This document shows positions 24,901 to 36,610 of a DNA stretch of 64,000 bases, piece by piece. Below the pieces are notes generated by a model. It searched no databases and was not told where the DNA came from. It saw only the letters and a program-made list of their open reading frames with translations. The DNA comes from Haemonchus contortus (taxonomy: Eukaryota > Nematoda > Chromadorea > Rhabditida > Trichostrongylidae). Within the stretch, counting starts at the first letter, position 1. Each line of letters starts with the position of its first letter. The DNA lies in assembly GCA_000469685.2 (NCBI GenBank), contig LS997566.1, positions 7,422,491-7,486,490 of the forward strand, written 5' to 3'. Made by a program: the position numbers and the translations under genes.

Positions 24901-27188
24901 TTGGATGGGGCAACATTGTAAATCTATGTGATAGAAGAAGAAGGATACTGAGGCTTTGCCTACTCAACCAAGTAAATGTTAGCGGGTCCAGTTTGGATGG
25001 AGGTCACATTCACTAACAACTATTATGTCACTTATCATTTACTGAAAACTAAAACGGTGACCATTTAAGGGTGGAACGACTCGCACCAGACACAAACTTT
25101 GGATACAGTGGTGTTCTCAATGCATACTCAGCTACGTACAACCTCTCTTTTATTGTCTACTTTTGCAAGAAGCAGTAGACAATGCCTCTATCACGAAACT
25201 TCTCAATAACTTAGCTTGACAAGAAAGTCGGAAGAAATCAAATGTATTAGGAAAAGGCATGTTCTTCTCCGTTTACTAGAAATGTAACGAGTTTGTTGCC
25301 AAGGAGTTGTGGTCTCTGCGTCAACCAAATCCTCGAGCGACAACAACGGGAAAATAATGCAGGATGTGAAAAGTGAACTGACAAGGTTCTGTTCACTTCC
25401 TGGTTCGCTGGAAAAGAAGGATAAAAAAATGTCCACACCGGAAAGGAGACGCCCAGGCGCTAGACCTGGGATCCAAGATGATGGTGATTTGATCACCGTT
25501 CTTCTCTCAACTTCCACTCTTTATTTTGCTCTCTCACGTCTCTCTTCTATTCTCTTTGCTTACCCGAAATAAGGTTCGGAGTATGGTGATCGTTGTGTGT
25601 GCCGTAACGCTCCCGATCATACGGTGGATCAGTGGGAGCACCGAAGGCCAGGACACGATCACCATCTCACACCCATTTGATGCATTATTGCTGTCAATTT
25701 AGGTGTACTCTACGTAGGAAAGAAAATCATCCGCCAGACAATAAGATTCTCCTGTTATTGTGTGAGGGAAGTGTACACGACGGCTATGTTTCCCATACAT
25801 CCATGCGTTCAGTCTTCATCCTTTTTCTTATCCGTCCTATATATATTTTTTTCTTTACTGCTCTGCTAGGCTGCTCTCGAAGTCTTCTTAGGATCCAGAT
25901 ATTGCGTGTGCATTTATTTTTCCTTTTTTCATAACTATAGTACTTGGTTAACTCATCCACCATCCCCTCCCTCTTCTCGGAGCTGGCTATCTTTGATTCG
26001 TTTTCAATGAGAGTTCGTAAGCAGCCTTAACATTCCGTGATAGGGGGAGATGTACATAAAATGCAGAACTTTTTGAAAAAAAACTTTTTGTTTTGTTTGT
26101 GTTGTGCTGAAGCTATTGATGTAGAACAAAAGTCCTGAAATTATTCATTTCCTCCATGTGCCCTAAACGGCCATAGAATAAGAGAGTCATCTTTACCCGT
26201 TCATCATTCTATCATTCTTATTATATGTAACTGTTTTGAAAATAAAGCGTTTTTGAGAGCGGTAATTCACCGAACGTTATGAAAAAAGTGCACAACTTCG
26301 TAAAAAATAGCATGACGCGAAGACTATTCTTAGGCGGAACCTGAAATTCGCTGGGCCGGATGTTTCCTGTGAATTTAGCAACAGACAACAATCCATCACT
26401 TTTATCGCAGTCGTAACGATCAATATATTTTTGTAAAAATACATTCTTCATTAAGATTTCGCCTTCGTGAGCATTTGATTTAATAATACATATCACCACT
26501 GTGTTTGAAATGTCATTCTCAAGTGAATATTTTATGTGTCTTACTTGTTTTCTACCGGCTTGGTTCTCTACATACTGCGTTTGGTTACGTCGGCACAGCT
26601 CCGTTGATGAGGGAAATGCCAAGACTCACAACGAAGCCGACATACCCATCCCTTGATTTTTTGCATTTGGTGCAACGGGCGTGAGCCTGCTCGAGATGCT
26701 CAGGGATGTTCTGCTACCGGTCTCCGAACAAATAAAGCGAGTCGTTTTGCCTCTGCAGGTTAAATCATGTCACCTATGAACCTACCTAAAGCTTCAGATT
26801 CCTCTTGGTTTGTTGTCTTTTTGAATCTTCAACATGCCTAGTAGGGAGCTGGAAGCTTTTCTTCCTAGTCTCGAGAAGGAGAACGGGCCAAAAATTCCGT
26901 TAATTGTTGGGATGAAATAAAATTTTGTAGTGGGTCTCTGTTTTTGAAAACATGAAGGGTATTCCTACATATGGCGGTCCATAACAGCAAATTATGAGTA
27001 GTAGAGTGTTAAGAAAATTATCTGCACCTGAAAGGTGTGTTAATGGTGTGGTGGTGTTAGTCACCGGCAGCAGATAGAAATTCGATGCATTCTATAAACG
27101 GTCATATACCATCTTGTGGACAAGCGGCTGAGCACCTGTCGAGATGACAGAGCCGTTCGTGTAATACCCCTTTCATCATGACCATCAA
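21994..27188. other. Intergenic, repeat-poor, no firm gene
   Basis: No gene could be assembled. Candidates noted: a TATATAA box followed by an ATG and a splice donor near 24474-24567, and a 133-codon minus-strand open frame at 26221-26622 without known relatives. That frame includes a good donor-like GTAAGAC after only about 26 codons. TTTA/TTTG-rich runs occur at about 23503-23534. Confidence 0.4.
24474..24480 (+). promoter_or_regulatory. Possible TATA box
   Basis: TATATAA is followed 38 bp downstream by an ATG (24518) and then by a consensus donor GTAAGTGC at 24568, the geometry of a TATA-driven first exon. The reading frame one base off that ATG encodes a strongly hydrophobic, signal-peptide-like stretch (CVFTLLVYLLAGLAAH). 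The ATG frame itself does not, and no second exon was found. It may be the start of a decayed gene. Confidence 0.25.
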
Positions 27189-27445
27189 TGGCTGCTTTCA
27201 TAGTCCGCCGGCGTGCCGGCGTGCCGGCGTGCGTGCCGGCGGAGGCAGTGCTAGGGGGGAGGAGGGAGGCAGACAGTGTAAGGCAAACAGTCCACGCCCC
27301 TTCGAAGGCTGTTTGTTTTCAACCCCTCGAAAGGGCGTGGACTGTTTGAATATCTGTCTGCCACCCTCCTCCCCCCTAGCACTGCCTCCGCCGGCACGCA
27401 CGCCGGCACGCCGGCCGGCCGGCTGGCGGACTATGAAAGCAGCCA
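27189..27445. repeat. GC-rich foldback element, near-perfect palindrome
   Basis: The 257-bp unit begins TGGCTGCTTTCATAGTCCGC and ends with its exact reverse complement. The inverted arms continue almost unbroken to a loop near 27305-27335. Each arm carries a GCCGGCGTGCC-type tandem repeat, a GGGGGGAGGAGG purine run and, near the loop, a CAGTCCACGCCC segment mirrored on the other side. No clear target-site duplication is visible. Base composition is far more GC-rich than the surroundings. It is a foldback or MITE-like element that would form a long hairpin. Confidence 0.85.
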
Positions 27446-27655
27446 ATGAATTCTATCACTCATCTTTATCAGATTACTGGCTACTTTCCCTGTAGTGTGG
27501 TTCCTGTTGATCCATGAAAGAACTTAGTGACTAATGTTTGATGTGTAGTAACCTCTTGCAGGGTCGCTTTTTTTCTCTATTGCTCGAAAATTATTGTAAT
27601 TTTGATTGGTTGCGAGGCAGATTCAACTTTCTGTTGATGAAATATTAACGTAGTA

Positions 27656-28222
27656 TTAGGTTGATGCGTAATTATTGCGGATTTTTTCGCGGCTTTTTTT
27701 CTCTCGATAGAATTTGAATATTGAGTTCAGGTTTTTCCTAGAAATGATCTACTTGATTTCCTCTACAAGAATATGCTCAAGAAACCATCCGCATATTCGC
27801 GAAATTAGGCTTTACTACTTCGAGAAAGATTGGGAAGTGACACAGACATTCCGCGATCTCAGTAACATTTCGGCGATCGAACAATCAGCCAGAGCCAACC
27901 AAGAAATGGGATGTGCCCCTGAATCTGCCACATTCACCAGCAGAAACTTTTATGGATTTTATCGTCAACCGTTCATTGAAAAAATGGCTAGAAAATAGAA
28001 GTTACGTCGATTTGGATGACTTGATGGCCGATGTCAAGGCGTGGATCGCAAAACTTCTTCACTCTTGGGATCCGACTAACTAATCAATGGGAAGCAGTGC
28101 TCGACGTAGATGGTGAACAAGTTCCAGAGTAAATGTTTGAACATGTCTTTGCTTAGTATTTCTATAGTTTCTTTAAATAAAATTTGCTGGAAAAAATCAG
28201 CAATAATTATGCATCAACCTAA
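27656..28222 (+). mobile_element. Mariner deletion derivative, 567 bp
   Basis: Same family as the element at 4581-5518: ends TTAGGTTGATGCGTAATTAT and the reverse complement of TTAGGTTGATGCATAATTAT, flanked by TA. From the left it encodes a degraded transposase N-terminus (HIREIRLYYFEKDWEVTQTF). It then jumps to a C-terminal piece (DDLMADVKAWIAKLLHSWD, then NQWEAVLDVDGEQ). The catalytic middle is deleted. This copy shows the gene order that the palindromic copy has lost. Confidence 0.82.
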
Positions 28223-28328
28223 TATATAGAGGCAGGTAAAATGCAGGGAAAATAGAAAATATCAAAATAATCGTGTTTTGACCGCCAGGAAGTCATGTGT
28301 ACTTTTACTAGATCACCTAATGAACGAT

Positions 28329-28547
28329 CGCCGAAAAGTTATTGAGATCGCGGAATGATTGTGCCACCTTCCAATTTTTCTCGAAGTAGTAAAGCCTAAT
28401 TTCGCGAATATGTGGATAGTTTCTTGAGCATAATCTTGTAGAGGAAATCAAGTAGATCATTTTAGGAAAAAACCCGAACTTAATATTCAAATTCTGTCAA
28501 GAGAAAAAAGCCGCGAAAAAATCTGCAATAATTATGCATCAACCTAA
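28329..28547 (-). mobile_element. Solo terminal arm of the same mariner family
   Basis: About 219 bp, matching the right arm of the 4581-5518 element and ending in the family's terminal repeat (ataattatgcatcaacctaa) with TA after it. No partner left end is present, so this is a truncated copy. It lies only about 110 bp from the preceding derivative, which may reflect nested insertion or rearrangement. Confidence 0.75.
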
Positions 28548-29189
28548 TATATTCGTGGTACAACGTTAATTTACTATTTGGTGAGAGTTGCTGACGGAAA
28601 TAATAAACTCGTTCACATCCGATTTCAAGCAAAGCTGTGCATGTACTAGTAACTTATCATAAAAGATTTGCGACTTCGAATGAAAACTAGATAAACAGCT
28701 TATTTCTCCCTACTGAGCGATTTCCATTCGAGATTCAGACAATATTGAAATAACCTGGTAGCCGATGTATTTTACGGACCTTTTATTTTAAAAACACCTC
28801 CAAACAACTGACCAGTCAAAGGGGAATCGTAAGTCATCGGCAAGATCCTAGCGCTAGTTGGGCTTTCCACAGAGCGTATGGCAACGCTTGAAAATTTATA
28901 CAGCACCGCGAGCTGTCGAATGGTTAACCCTCTAAGTTTTCCATTCCAAGCTCATTACCGTGCTCAGCATACTATAATAGTAAACCATACTTTGGCGTGT
29001 TGGTGGCTATTAGTTTAAACGTGGAGTGTTTGCAGCAGTAAAACGTAGAATTAACAACAGACTAATGATTTAATCGTAGACACAATACAGTTGGCTTACA
29101 ATCGCACTTGACAACATTGCAGTTCAACAAAATACAAAAATCAACGAAACACAGCTATCGGCAACCTTTCGCATCATCAGCAATATCTA
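28548..29189. other. 3' flank of the first GT31 gene
   Basis: Nothing recognisable. No AATAAA signal is obvious in the first 100 bases downstream of the GT31 stop codon at 29190-29192 (minus strand). Confidence 0.45.
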
Positions 29190-32100
29190 CTAACTCTCTG
29201 CACACTCAAAGGAACTGAGGGTTTGGAAAGCTGCAACCAAGTTTTTGGTCGATTTGAATGACGATATCGCGAAAGTAATAGGGTTACGATGATCATCACA
29301 GACGATTTTTCGATCCCATGAATTCTGAACAGCAATGTGAAAAGAATTGGTCGTATACAACCATTTTCGTCAAGAAACAACTACAGTTACCACTAGAGCC
29401 TTACAGTCCAAGACTGACGATAACACAGTGTGTTTAATGTTTAATGTTGAATGTTTGATAAGTATGTTTAACAAAGTGAATACATGTATAGTTAGAAGAC
29501 TCTGCACGACAACTACACTTCTATCTATTTCAGAAGATTGAGGAAGTTCAATTCAAGTGAGAAAAGGCGCAGGAGATAGAGAGTCTTGAACCGAGGGGAA
29601 CCACAACATGGTTTTAGGATAGCGGAGTAATTGAATAGAGAGGTGATCAAAAACATTTCACACTCGCCTTAATAAGATTTGTTCTATTCGAAGCTTCACA
29701 TGTGCTTGGCAATGTCTTTGAGGGCAATCGTATTGTTTCATACAATGATTAAGGAGCTGTTCGTACCTCGTCTACACTATAGATTTTAAGACGCCAGTCG
29801 ATCCTCGGAATATCGGCCTCCGATGCTAAAATGCCGGTGTAGAACACGTCCTAGATAAAAGTCTTTGATTACAACATGGAATAAAGCTCATTTTTGAATA
29901 CACGACAAAGTGAGAAGTTTGCATTGATGTCGCTCACAAAACTTTCCAATAGTGTCATCCGAAGTAAAACATTAAACGAAAACTTGAAGGAGTTAAAATC
30001 TGAAGCATTGCCTACGAAGCTTCGTCTTTCCACCAGATGTGGACTTTTATAGTCTCTAATACTCTCGTTATGATCCCCTTGCGTCCAACAAGTCCAGGCG
30101 TCCATTTCGCTCAAAACCAGAAAACATGACCTGCGGTGGAGCTCCTTATTATTACTACCGCCATATCGGTAATCACTATCTGCCGTGCTGTTGCGAATGT
30201 ATCGACCTTCAAATACCCAATTCTTTAGTGTACTATTACAATCTCGCCCAGGAGTACGTGAGGTTGTTTATGTTTGTGTTTGTGTTCTGAATTATGTTTT
30301 GAATTTTTCCAAGATTCCAAGATTTTCCAGAATTTTGAACTGAGAAAATTGTTCTTTGAAATTATGTAATTGTTGTACTTCTAAAGGAAACGGTTCGTAA
30401 CATCGCTCTGCTGAGCTGAGAATTTCACATAGAGCACTTCTTCCTATTAAGTAAATAGGTCCATCGCAGTAGTTAGGATACTTTTCTTCTTGATATAGTT
30501 CGTATGGAATGTGCCTGAAAAGATGAAGTTAGTTAGTATCGGCCTAGACTTCATTTCTATTACCATTTTCTGGTTGGATCACGGTCCGGCGAAATTCCTG
30601 ACCAGACCTGGCAGTATATTTTATTTTTATCGCGTTCGGCTTCGATCCAGTGCTCCAACATCCGATCAAAGCTAATGATAACGTCGTCATCAATTTTCAT
30701 CATGAAACCTGTCCTATAGCAACATGTCAAAAAGAACCTCATCGCTGCATTGACCTAAACGTGGCAAACTTCAGACATCTAATATGCTCTGGCGAGAATC
30801 AAACGTAAGAAAATTACTTTACTTTGAATACTAGATTTTCGTATGATTCCTCTATATCTGTAACGATCAAATCTCCATAGCTTTGCTGTTCCTTGACCAG
30901 TTTTGACATTCTCCAGGCTGTCTTTGGGGCACCCACGATAAAGAAGACTGCAACAAGTCCGTCCTGCAAAAGTTAGTGATTGAAATTTCCTGCAAGTAGA
31001 TGATAGCATGAGTAAAATGTTTCGCCTGGGAGATGTCTTGAATTGCAATTATGCAATAAATTGTGAGTTCAGGTATTGCTTGAGGTGCACTTCGTTTTTC
31101 AAATCTTTTTTTCTATTTTTAGCAACTCAAACAACTCGAGGGACCAATGAGCTCAATTAAGTGGAAACAACTTTCTGTGGCACAGGCATTATACGAGGTT
31201 AAAGCGTAATTTTGGTCTGAGCAGATTTCCTTCAACTTTTACTATATGAGAGCTTTTATCAAAGAAATGTGTGCCTTCAGCATGAACATCATTGAAGTTG
31301 CCCTTCCACTTTCAACTTGATTCTCTATTTCATAGTATTTTTTATTTATTATTTGTGGATATATATTTGTGGGCTTTTTTTCTGGATATGGTTCAGAGCC
31401 GTTGTTTTTCAAGCTGTATAATTGAAAAACAAAGTATACATCAAAGTATAGTTAGGCGTTAAATACTTGAATAGGGCATTTTGTCAATAAAAAGAAGTAT
31501 TCGTATTCCTCTGGCTCAGTACAGATGCCCTTATTTTGCTTATCCTCTGCCATGTTTCCATGAATGGCAAGACTCTGAGGCTCAAGTAAGAAAACAAGTT
31601 ACTGAAGGCATTAAAGGTAGCAGTACAAGTGGATTTCTGTAAAGTATTATAGTTATCATCATCCCTGCTCTTTTCGCTGCTGCACTGGAAGCTGTACTTC
31701 GAAAAATCGACTGGAGCAAGGAAGGGATCAGCATAGGTGGGGAATATCTGAATCACCTTAGATATGCAGACGATAAAATTATCATAGCACACGACACTCA
31801 AAAACTTCAAGCAATGCGTTGGACTCAAAATCAATTTTCCAAAGACTAAAATCATGACCCACTCCGTGATCCGACTCGCTGCCATCGGGGGCATAATGTG
31901 CAATGCTGTACTGATTTCATCTACCATAGGCAAATGGGCTCCTTCGACATGAACAGCAGCGTAGAAATACAAAGAAGAATTCGAGCAGGATGGAGCGCAT
32001 TCAACCGTTTCCGCCTTTTCCTCACCAATAGAAGGGATCTAATGAGATTCAAACGTCGCGTCTATGAAACTTGTGTAGAGCCAGTAACTTGTTATGCCTG

Positions 32101-33990
32101 TGAAACGTGGACGACGAAGAAAAGAGATGTCACGATGTTGAAAGTAGCACATCGAAGAATGATGCGGAAAATGATAGGTGTAACTCTTTTATTTCATGGT
32201 ACCAATGCTTGGTTAGAAAACGTCACGGAAATCCCGGATATATCGGCGCGGGCGTTAAGAAGAAAGTAGCTGTGGGCGAGGAAAGTGTAGAGAAAGAAAA
32301 TAATATTATAGATGGAACAAGATAATAACCGAATGGCGACCATGGAATTGGAGAAGATCAAGTGGCCGCCAGAAGCTAAGATGCTGCAACTCCTTTGTAT
32401 CACTCCTTTGAGAAACTTGAAGAAGAGGTGCTACAAACGGCCCTATTCTATGGAGATATATGATGCGACACATTGAAACAATGTGACCTCGTTCGAATAA
32501 ATAAAATTATTATCATCATCCTTTTTCAACGATATGGAAAAATCAATACCGCTATTGACTTTGACAGTGTGGGTGATGCCCATGATTCACGTACTGCTTG
32601 CCTCTGCGCAAACCTTTGCGGAGTAGACGGCACCAACGCCACAATTTGGTTCTCCCTATAACAATGGAATAAATGTTGATAGTGGGTAACTATGGGAGGA
32701 CTATCAAATGATGCCTTTCAGCATATTCTCCTGACCATCTAGTTTCTTTAGCAACAAAAAGGTCGTCCCTTCGACATAACAGACAGCAATTTCTGGCTGG
32801 CAAGAATCAATGAACTAAGAAATGGTGACTGTACTATGAACGGGTCGTTTTTCGATTTAGCTGTCGCCAAAGAGCTCGAACATGCAACAGACACAAGATA
32901 CTATAGCAACCAATTAATCTGTCTTCTGATTCAATTCATTCAGTATGTGGATTAAATGGGTTGCTGCTTCAGAGCTCTTCTTATGCCTAAAGAATAAACC
33001 AGTATATGTGTTCTAAACAGACACTTAGCTTTGAGAAGGAAATGTCGTAAACTGATGAAAGGGAAGTGGTTCCAACATACCCACTTTACCATACTATGAA
33101 GTTGATAAACGGCCTCGAATCATGCTACCAAAATGTTCGACAAAGTAAATGTAAAGATTGTAAAGATTACAGGGTAGGCGAATGAGTACTTATTGTTAAG
33201 CAAAGACTCTGATGAAAAATGTGGTTGAGCGATGCTGAAGAATTATTCCTTTCTATAATGGATGATTACTTTGGGCATATTGATGTGCTGATGACCTAGA
33301 CACTGTTCCTACTATACAAGCTACACTTTTTCAACAAGGTAAATAGCTCAACGTACGCTGTGTTACATGCTGAGATGTTTGGCAATGCGATATATTTGTA
33401 TTTTATTGTGGTGTTCTTGAAAATTACTCGATTCGCAGTTGGATCTTCGTTGTCGTGGAATACCTCAGCGCAGTAGAAAATTCTCCATGTAATATACAAA
33501 TCTGAAAGACTTGGCAAAATTTTCATTGGCATTTACCAGTATGTGTCAAAGTAAAGAAGAATTCTCGAATGAGTATTACACAAAGCTAAAAACGCCTCGA
33601 AAAGGAAGCAGGAATTTTGAAAGAATTTCCTGACGAGATCCAATTCTTATACATTTGCGAAGCTTTTCATATGATTTTCACTGACTTGAAATTTGTTAAA
33701 AGACTTTTCTCTCGCTACTGAGAGCCGAACTCTGACAGATCAGTCAAATGAAACAAAGTCCCTGTCCTAGCCTCTGATCTCCCGCTTAGATAGATGCGAT
33801 GTAACGAAATCATCGTGCAATTTAAGGACGAAATCTGGGTGAATTTGCAAATACATATCACAGTCATACGTGCTTATAGTCGGGGAGGATTCTCGTTCAC
33901 GCTAGTTTAAAAAAACTTACATATTGTACCGGCGGTTACAAGGAGTTCTCCGATGCTTCTCAATGATCCAGCATAATTTGGTGTGCTCAT
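29190..33990 (-). CDS. GT31 beta-1,3-galactosyltransferase-like protein, paralogue 1, 8 exons, 335 aa
   Basis: Predicted Golgi type II glycosyltransferase adding a hexose from a UDP-sugar to a glycan; acceptor unknown. Exons in coding order: 33921-33990, 33357-33501, 32550-32655, 30823-30963, 30564-30754, 30379-30514, 29767-29850, 29190-29324. They join in phase to 1008 bp without a stop. Residues 16-29 (LLVTAGTIYLYITW) form a signal anchor split by intron 1. The luminal domain shows QRQAVRESWASP (exon 3; family R-x-A-I-R-x-T-W), AVFFIVGAP then DLIVTDIEESYENL (exon 4), the MMKIDDDV metal/UDP-sugar motif with DDD at 176-178, YPNYCDGPIYLIGRSAL (exon 6) and EDVFYTGILA (family EDVxxTG). Exon lengths 106, 191 and 84 equal those of the two paralogues. 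Weak points: donors of exon 3 (GCG|GTATTG) and exon 6 (GAA|GTACAA). GT31 also includes GlcNAc-transferases, so the donor sugar is not certain. Confidence 0.86.
31655..32525 (+). mobile_element. RTE-type LINE fragment (3' half of reverse transcriptase)
   Basis: The plus strand encodes the end of a non-LTR reverse transcriptase: PALFAAALEAVLRKIDW, then the catalytic box HLRYADDKIII, then after a stop/frame change IRAGWSAFNRF and RVYETCVEPVTCYACETWT, the conserved RTE region (Y-A-x-E-T-W). It is followed by a diverged tail ending in aataaataaaattattatcatcatc, typical of the short-repeat 3' end of RTE elements. The 5' part is missing. It is antisense in intron 3 of GT31 paralogue 1, and its tail ends about 25 bp from that intron's donor site. 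Confidence 0.82.
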
Positions 33991-35394
33991 TATATAGGTA
34001 CATGAGAAGGTTGATAAAGCAACATTCACTGACTGGAAAATAGCAATGACGGGAGTAAGGACGATACGATAGAAATACAGGCTAAATTAGTGTAAGGAAG
34101 CCTTTCGTCATGGGTAAAACAAGCTAATGCTTTGATGAAGGGCACATTTAGGTCGCTAGGCCGTATTCAAGTTTTCGCAGCGTACGCCTTTCACGAATTG
34201 CAATGCGATTCAGGATTAATTCTATCTTTGTCCGAGATAGAAAAAAGTGTGCGTTGTTGATCTATATCTACTCTTCCGAATGAGTGGGGCATAAAAATAC
34301 TTCATCCAAAGCAATGAATAAATGTAATCCCTAGAAAATAACAACAGTGATGAAAGTAATGAATTCAAATGGACACCTTTTTGCAGTTCAACTATGAAAG
34401 TACCAGAACAGCACAGAAAGAGCATAATAAGCTTTTTCATAGAGGTGGCAGAAACTACAGTTTTGTGAATGAGGCTAACTCGGGCAAAAAGTTTCCCAAA
34501 CCGAACTTTGTTCCCAAGTTTCATCGATCCAGCAACTCGAGATTGCACTCGATCATAGGACCGCTGCAAACGGTGATACCTTCCATCAATCTACGATATT
34601 AATGGGACTACAGATTTTCGAATCCGGAGAATCTATTAAGAGGCCATGTCATGTCTCTTTGGACGATTCTCTGTCCTTTAGGCACAAACAGTTTATGGTG
34701 TGTTCTAAGTGCCACAAATCAAATATGCTATGAGCTTTGTGTAGCGATTACATTTAGATGATACAAAAAATAATTACCGCTTGCTTCTGCTAGTAATCGA
34801 GGCTTATAGAAGAAAGGAATTCCTTGTCTCTGTATATCTGCATCTTTTCTGTTATGCCTTGCAGGAAAAATCAGTGGACGAACTGCAACATGTCTGAAGC
34901 ATCTACACATAAATAATGATAACTCGCCTGCACGGTTATTGAAGGCAAAATGCCTAGAGCTAATGGCAGCACTACTATGGAATAATTTGGACCAACCTGG
35001 TGTTAGCCCCTGAAGAAGGTGAGTGATGTTCGATGCATCAATATAACATTGAGTATCACAAAGGGGCTTACCACGAAGTCCTATCAGATATTAGTGCTTG
35101 CATCTTCACTGACATGAAACATGCTCACGAACTGATAATCTTACCAGTACCAGCTTCTAGCGAAAAAACTTTCAGAATTAAACTGTTCATGTGTTCCGGA
35201 TAAACAACAATAATATAAATAAGTAAACAACAATAGCGGGATACTCTTCTGCCTTGGACACAAAGGATACAAACTCCTAATGAGTAAGCAGGTTCGAATA
35301 GAGAAAAGAGTGTATGGAATTGCCACCCAGCACAAAAGGGGCAAAGCGGCAACAGCAACTCTACTCAAGAAAGAACAAAACACACAGTAGGGCG

Positions 35395-35510
35395 TATGTG
35401 GTGTAGTGGCAAGTGGTGCACCTCACACTGGTCACAGGTTCAAATGGGACTGGATGCCACCCGACCACCATAGGTTAGAGGGGACTCCTTGGTATGTTTG
35501 ATAGCCAACT
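35395..35510 (+). mobile_element. SINE head with tRNA-like A and B boxes
   Basis: TGGTGTAGTGGC (35399-35410) resembles the internal A box and GGTTCAAATGG (35437-35447) the B box of RNA polymerase III genes, about 27 bp apart. The sequence does not fold into a proper tRNA and has no CCA-accepting stem, so it is a tRNA-derived SINE head. The downstream body differs from the other SINE copies here, so it may be another subfamily. Confidence 0.55.
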
Positions 35511-35617
35511 ACAATTCTTAGTTATACGTGAATTGTCGATACTTACTAAGCCCTCTTGATTATTTACGATGAGTGTTATCGCTCTTTGTACTAGTTAGGG
35601 CGCGTGAAGTGGCACGC

Positions 35618-35655
35618 ACGAATAAATAAATGAATAAATAAATAAAAATAAAAAG
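35618..35655. repeat. AATA-rich simple repeat
   Basis: Imperfect (AATA)n run, possibly the 3' tail of a degraded plus-strand retroelement; no coding remains are visible directly upstream. Confidence 0.6.
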
Positions 35656-36055
35656 CACCTGCAGAAGTCGGGACAAATTCGTGATCTGTTGGGCACAGGA
35701 CAAGAGCAACAGAGCAAGTGTGAGGTCAGCGGAGCTCCGCCCTTAAGGAGCCGGGCATGCGCCGGAATTGGGCGGGACCATGGGCAAACTCCTCTCATTC
35801 GAATTAGTAACAGACGCCAGAAAAAAATGCGCAGAGGTGAGGGATGGGTCAACAAGTGAAATAAAGGAAACTTACCGGCGGTGGACGGAGTGGGCGGTAC
35901 TCACCACATAAGATAATAACTCGAATAAATGGAAGCGTGGAGGCCAGAACAAAATAAATGAAGTGTGCAAAGCCTTATGCGTGCAGTGCATACGTAAACA
36001 TTTCGAAGCTCCGCACAGTGTGCGGGGCAAGCATTCAAATGCTGAGTCCTTTTTA

Positions 36056-36610
36056 AAAAAGTCCAAAACTCTGTTCAACCATGTTCTACAATGTGGAAAG
36101 TAAAAGGGTAGAAGCTTCAGGAGAAAGTTTGTCAAATCCCTGAGGTGGGCGGGGCTTGCGTTGAAGTGGGCGGGGTAAGACCAAAAATTCATAACTCCGC
36201 TCAAAAACGTTGTAGAACGCGGGAAAAGAGTGGGAGGAGGCTATAGAAGGTCTGTGGTTAAAACTCTAGAGTGGTGTGGTTTGCACCAAATTGGGCAAGA
36301 CTAAGATCAAAAATTCATTACTCTCTTTATAAATGTTCAAGAACTCGGGAAAAGAGTGGTCTGAGGTAATGAAAGGAATAAGGCTAAATTCCTCGAGTTG
36401 GCGGGGCGTGGACTACGGTGGGCGTGGCTAAGGTTAAAAATTCACTCTTTGGTTTAAAAATGTTCTAGAACGTGGGAAAAAAGTGTTCAAAGGTAAGGGA
36501 AGAAATGTGGTCAAATAACTGACATGATTCGAGTTTTCGCAGTGACGGGCGGGGCTACTATCGAAAAATCATAACTATGATTGATAACTCTAGAAGGTTG
36601 ACCTGCAATG
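36056..36610. repeat. Minisatellite, about 127-bp unit, four or more diverged copies
   Basis: The core AAAAATTCATAACTC recurs at 36183, 36309, 36436 and 36564 (intervals 126-128 bp). Each is preceded by a G-rich motif of the GTGGGCGGGGC type and followed by 'aaaatgttctagaacgtggg'-like sequence and 'aaaagagtgg'. A more diverged copy precedes them from about 36056. The GGGCGGGGC motifs look like GC boxes, but no function is shown. The array lies between GT31 paralogues 1 and 2, about 2.1 kb upstream of the start codon of paralogue 1. Confidence 0.85.

Noticed and set aside
24720..25200. Secreted CAP-domain (SCP/TAPS) gene after the TATA box at 24474
   Set aside because: One phrase (GDLAREVLKQ) faintly recalls the family, but there are stops in all frames and no conserved cysteine pattern or CAP motifs.
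34728..34910. Exon of a fourth GT31 gene
   Set aside because: Good exon-like ends, but the peptide matches no block of the three paralogues and no catalytic-domain exons exist nearby that are not already assigned.
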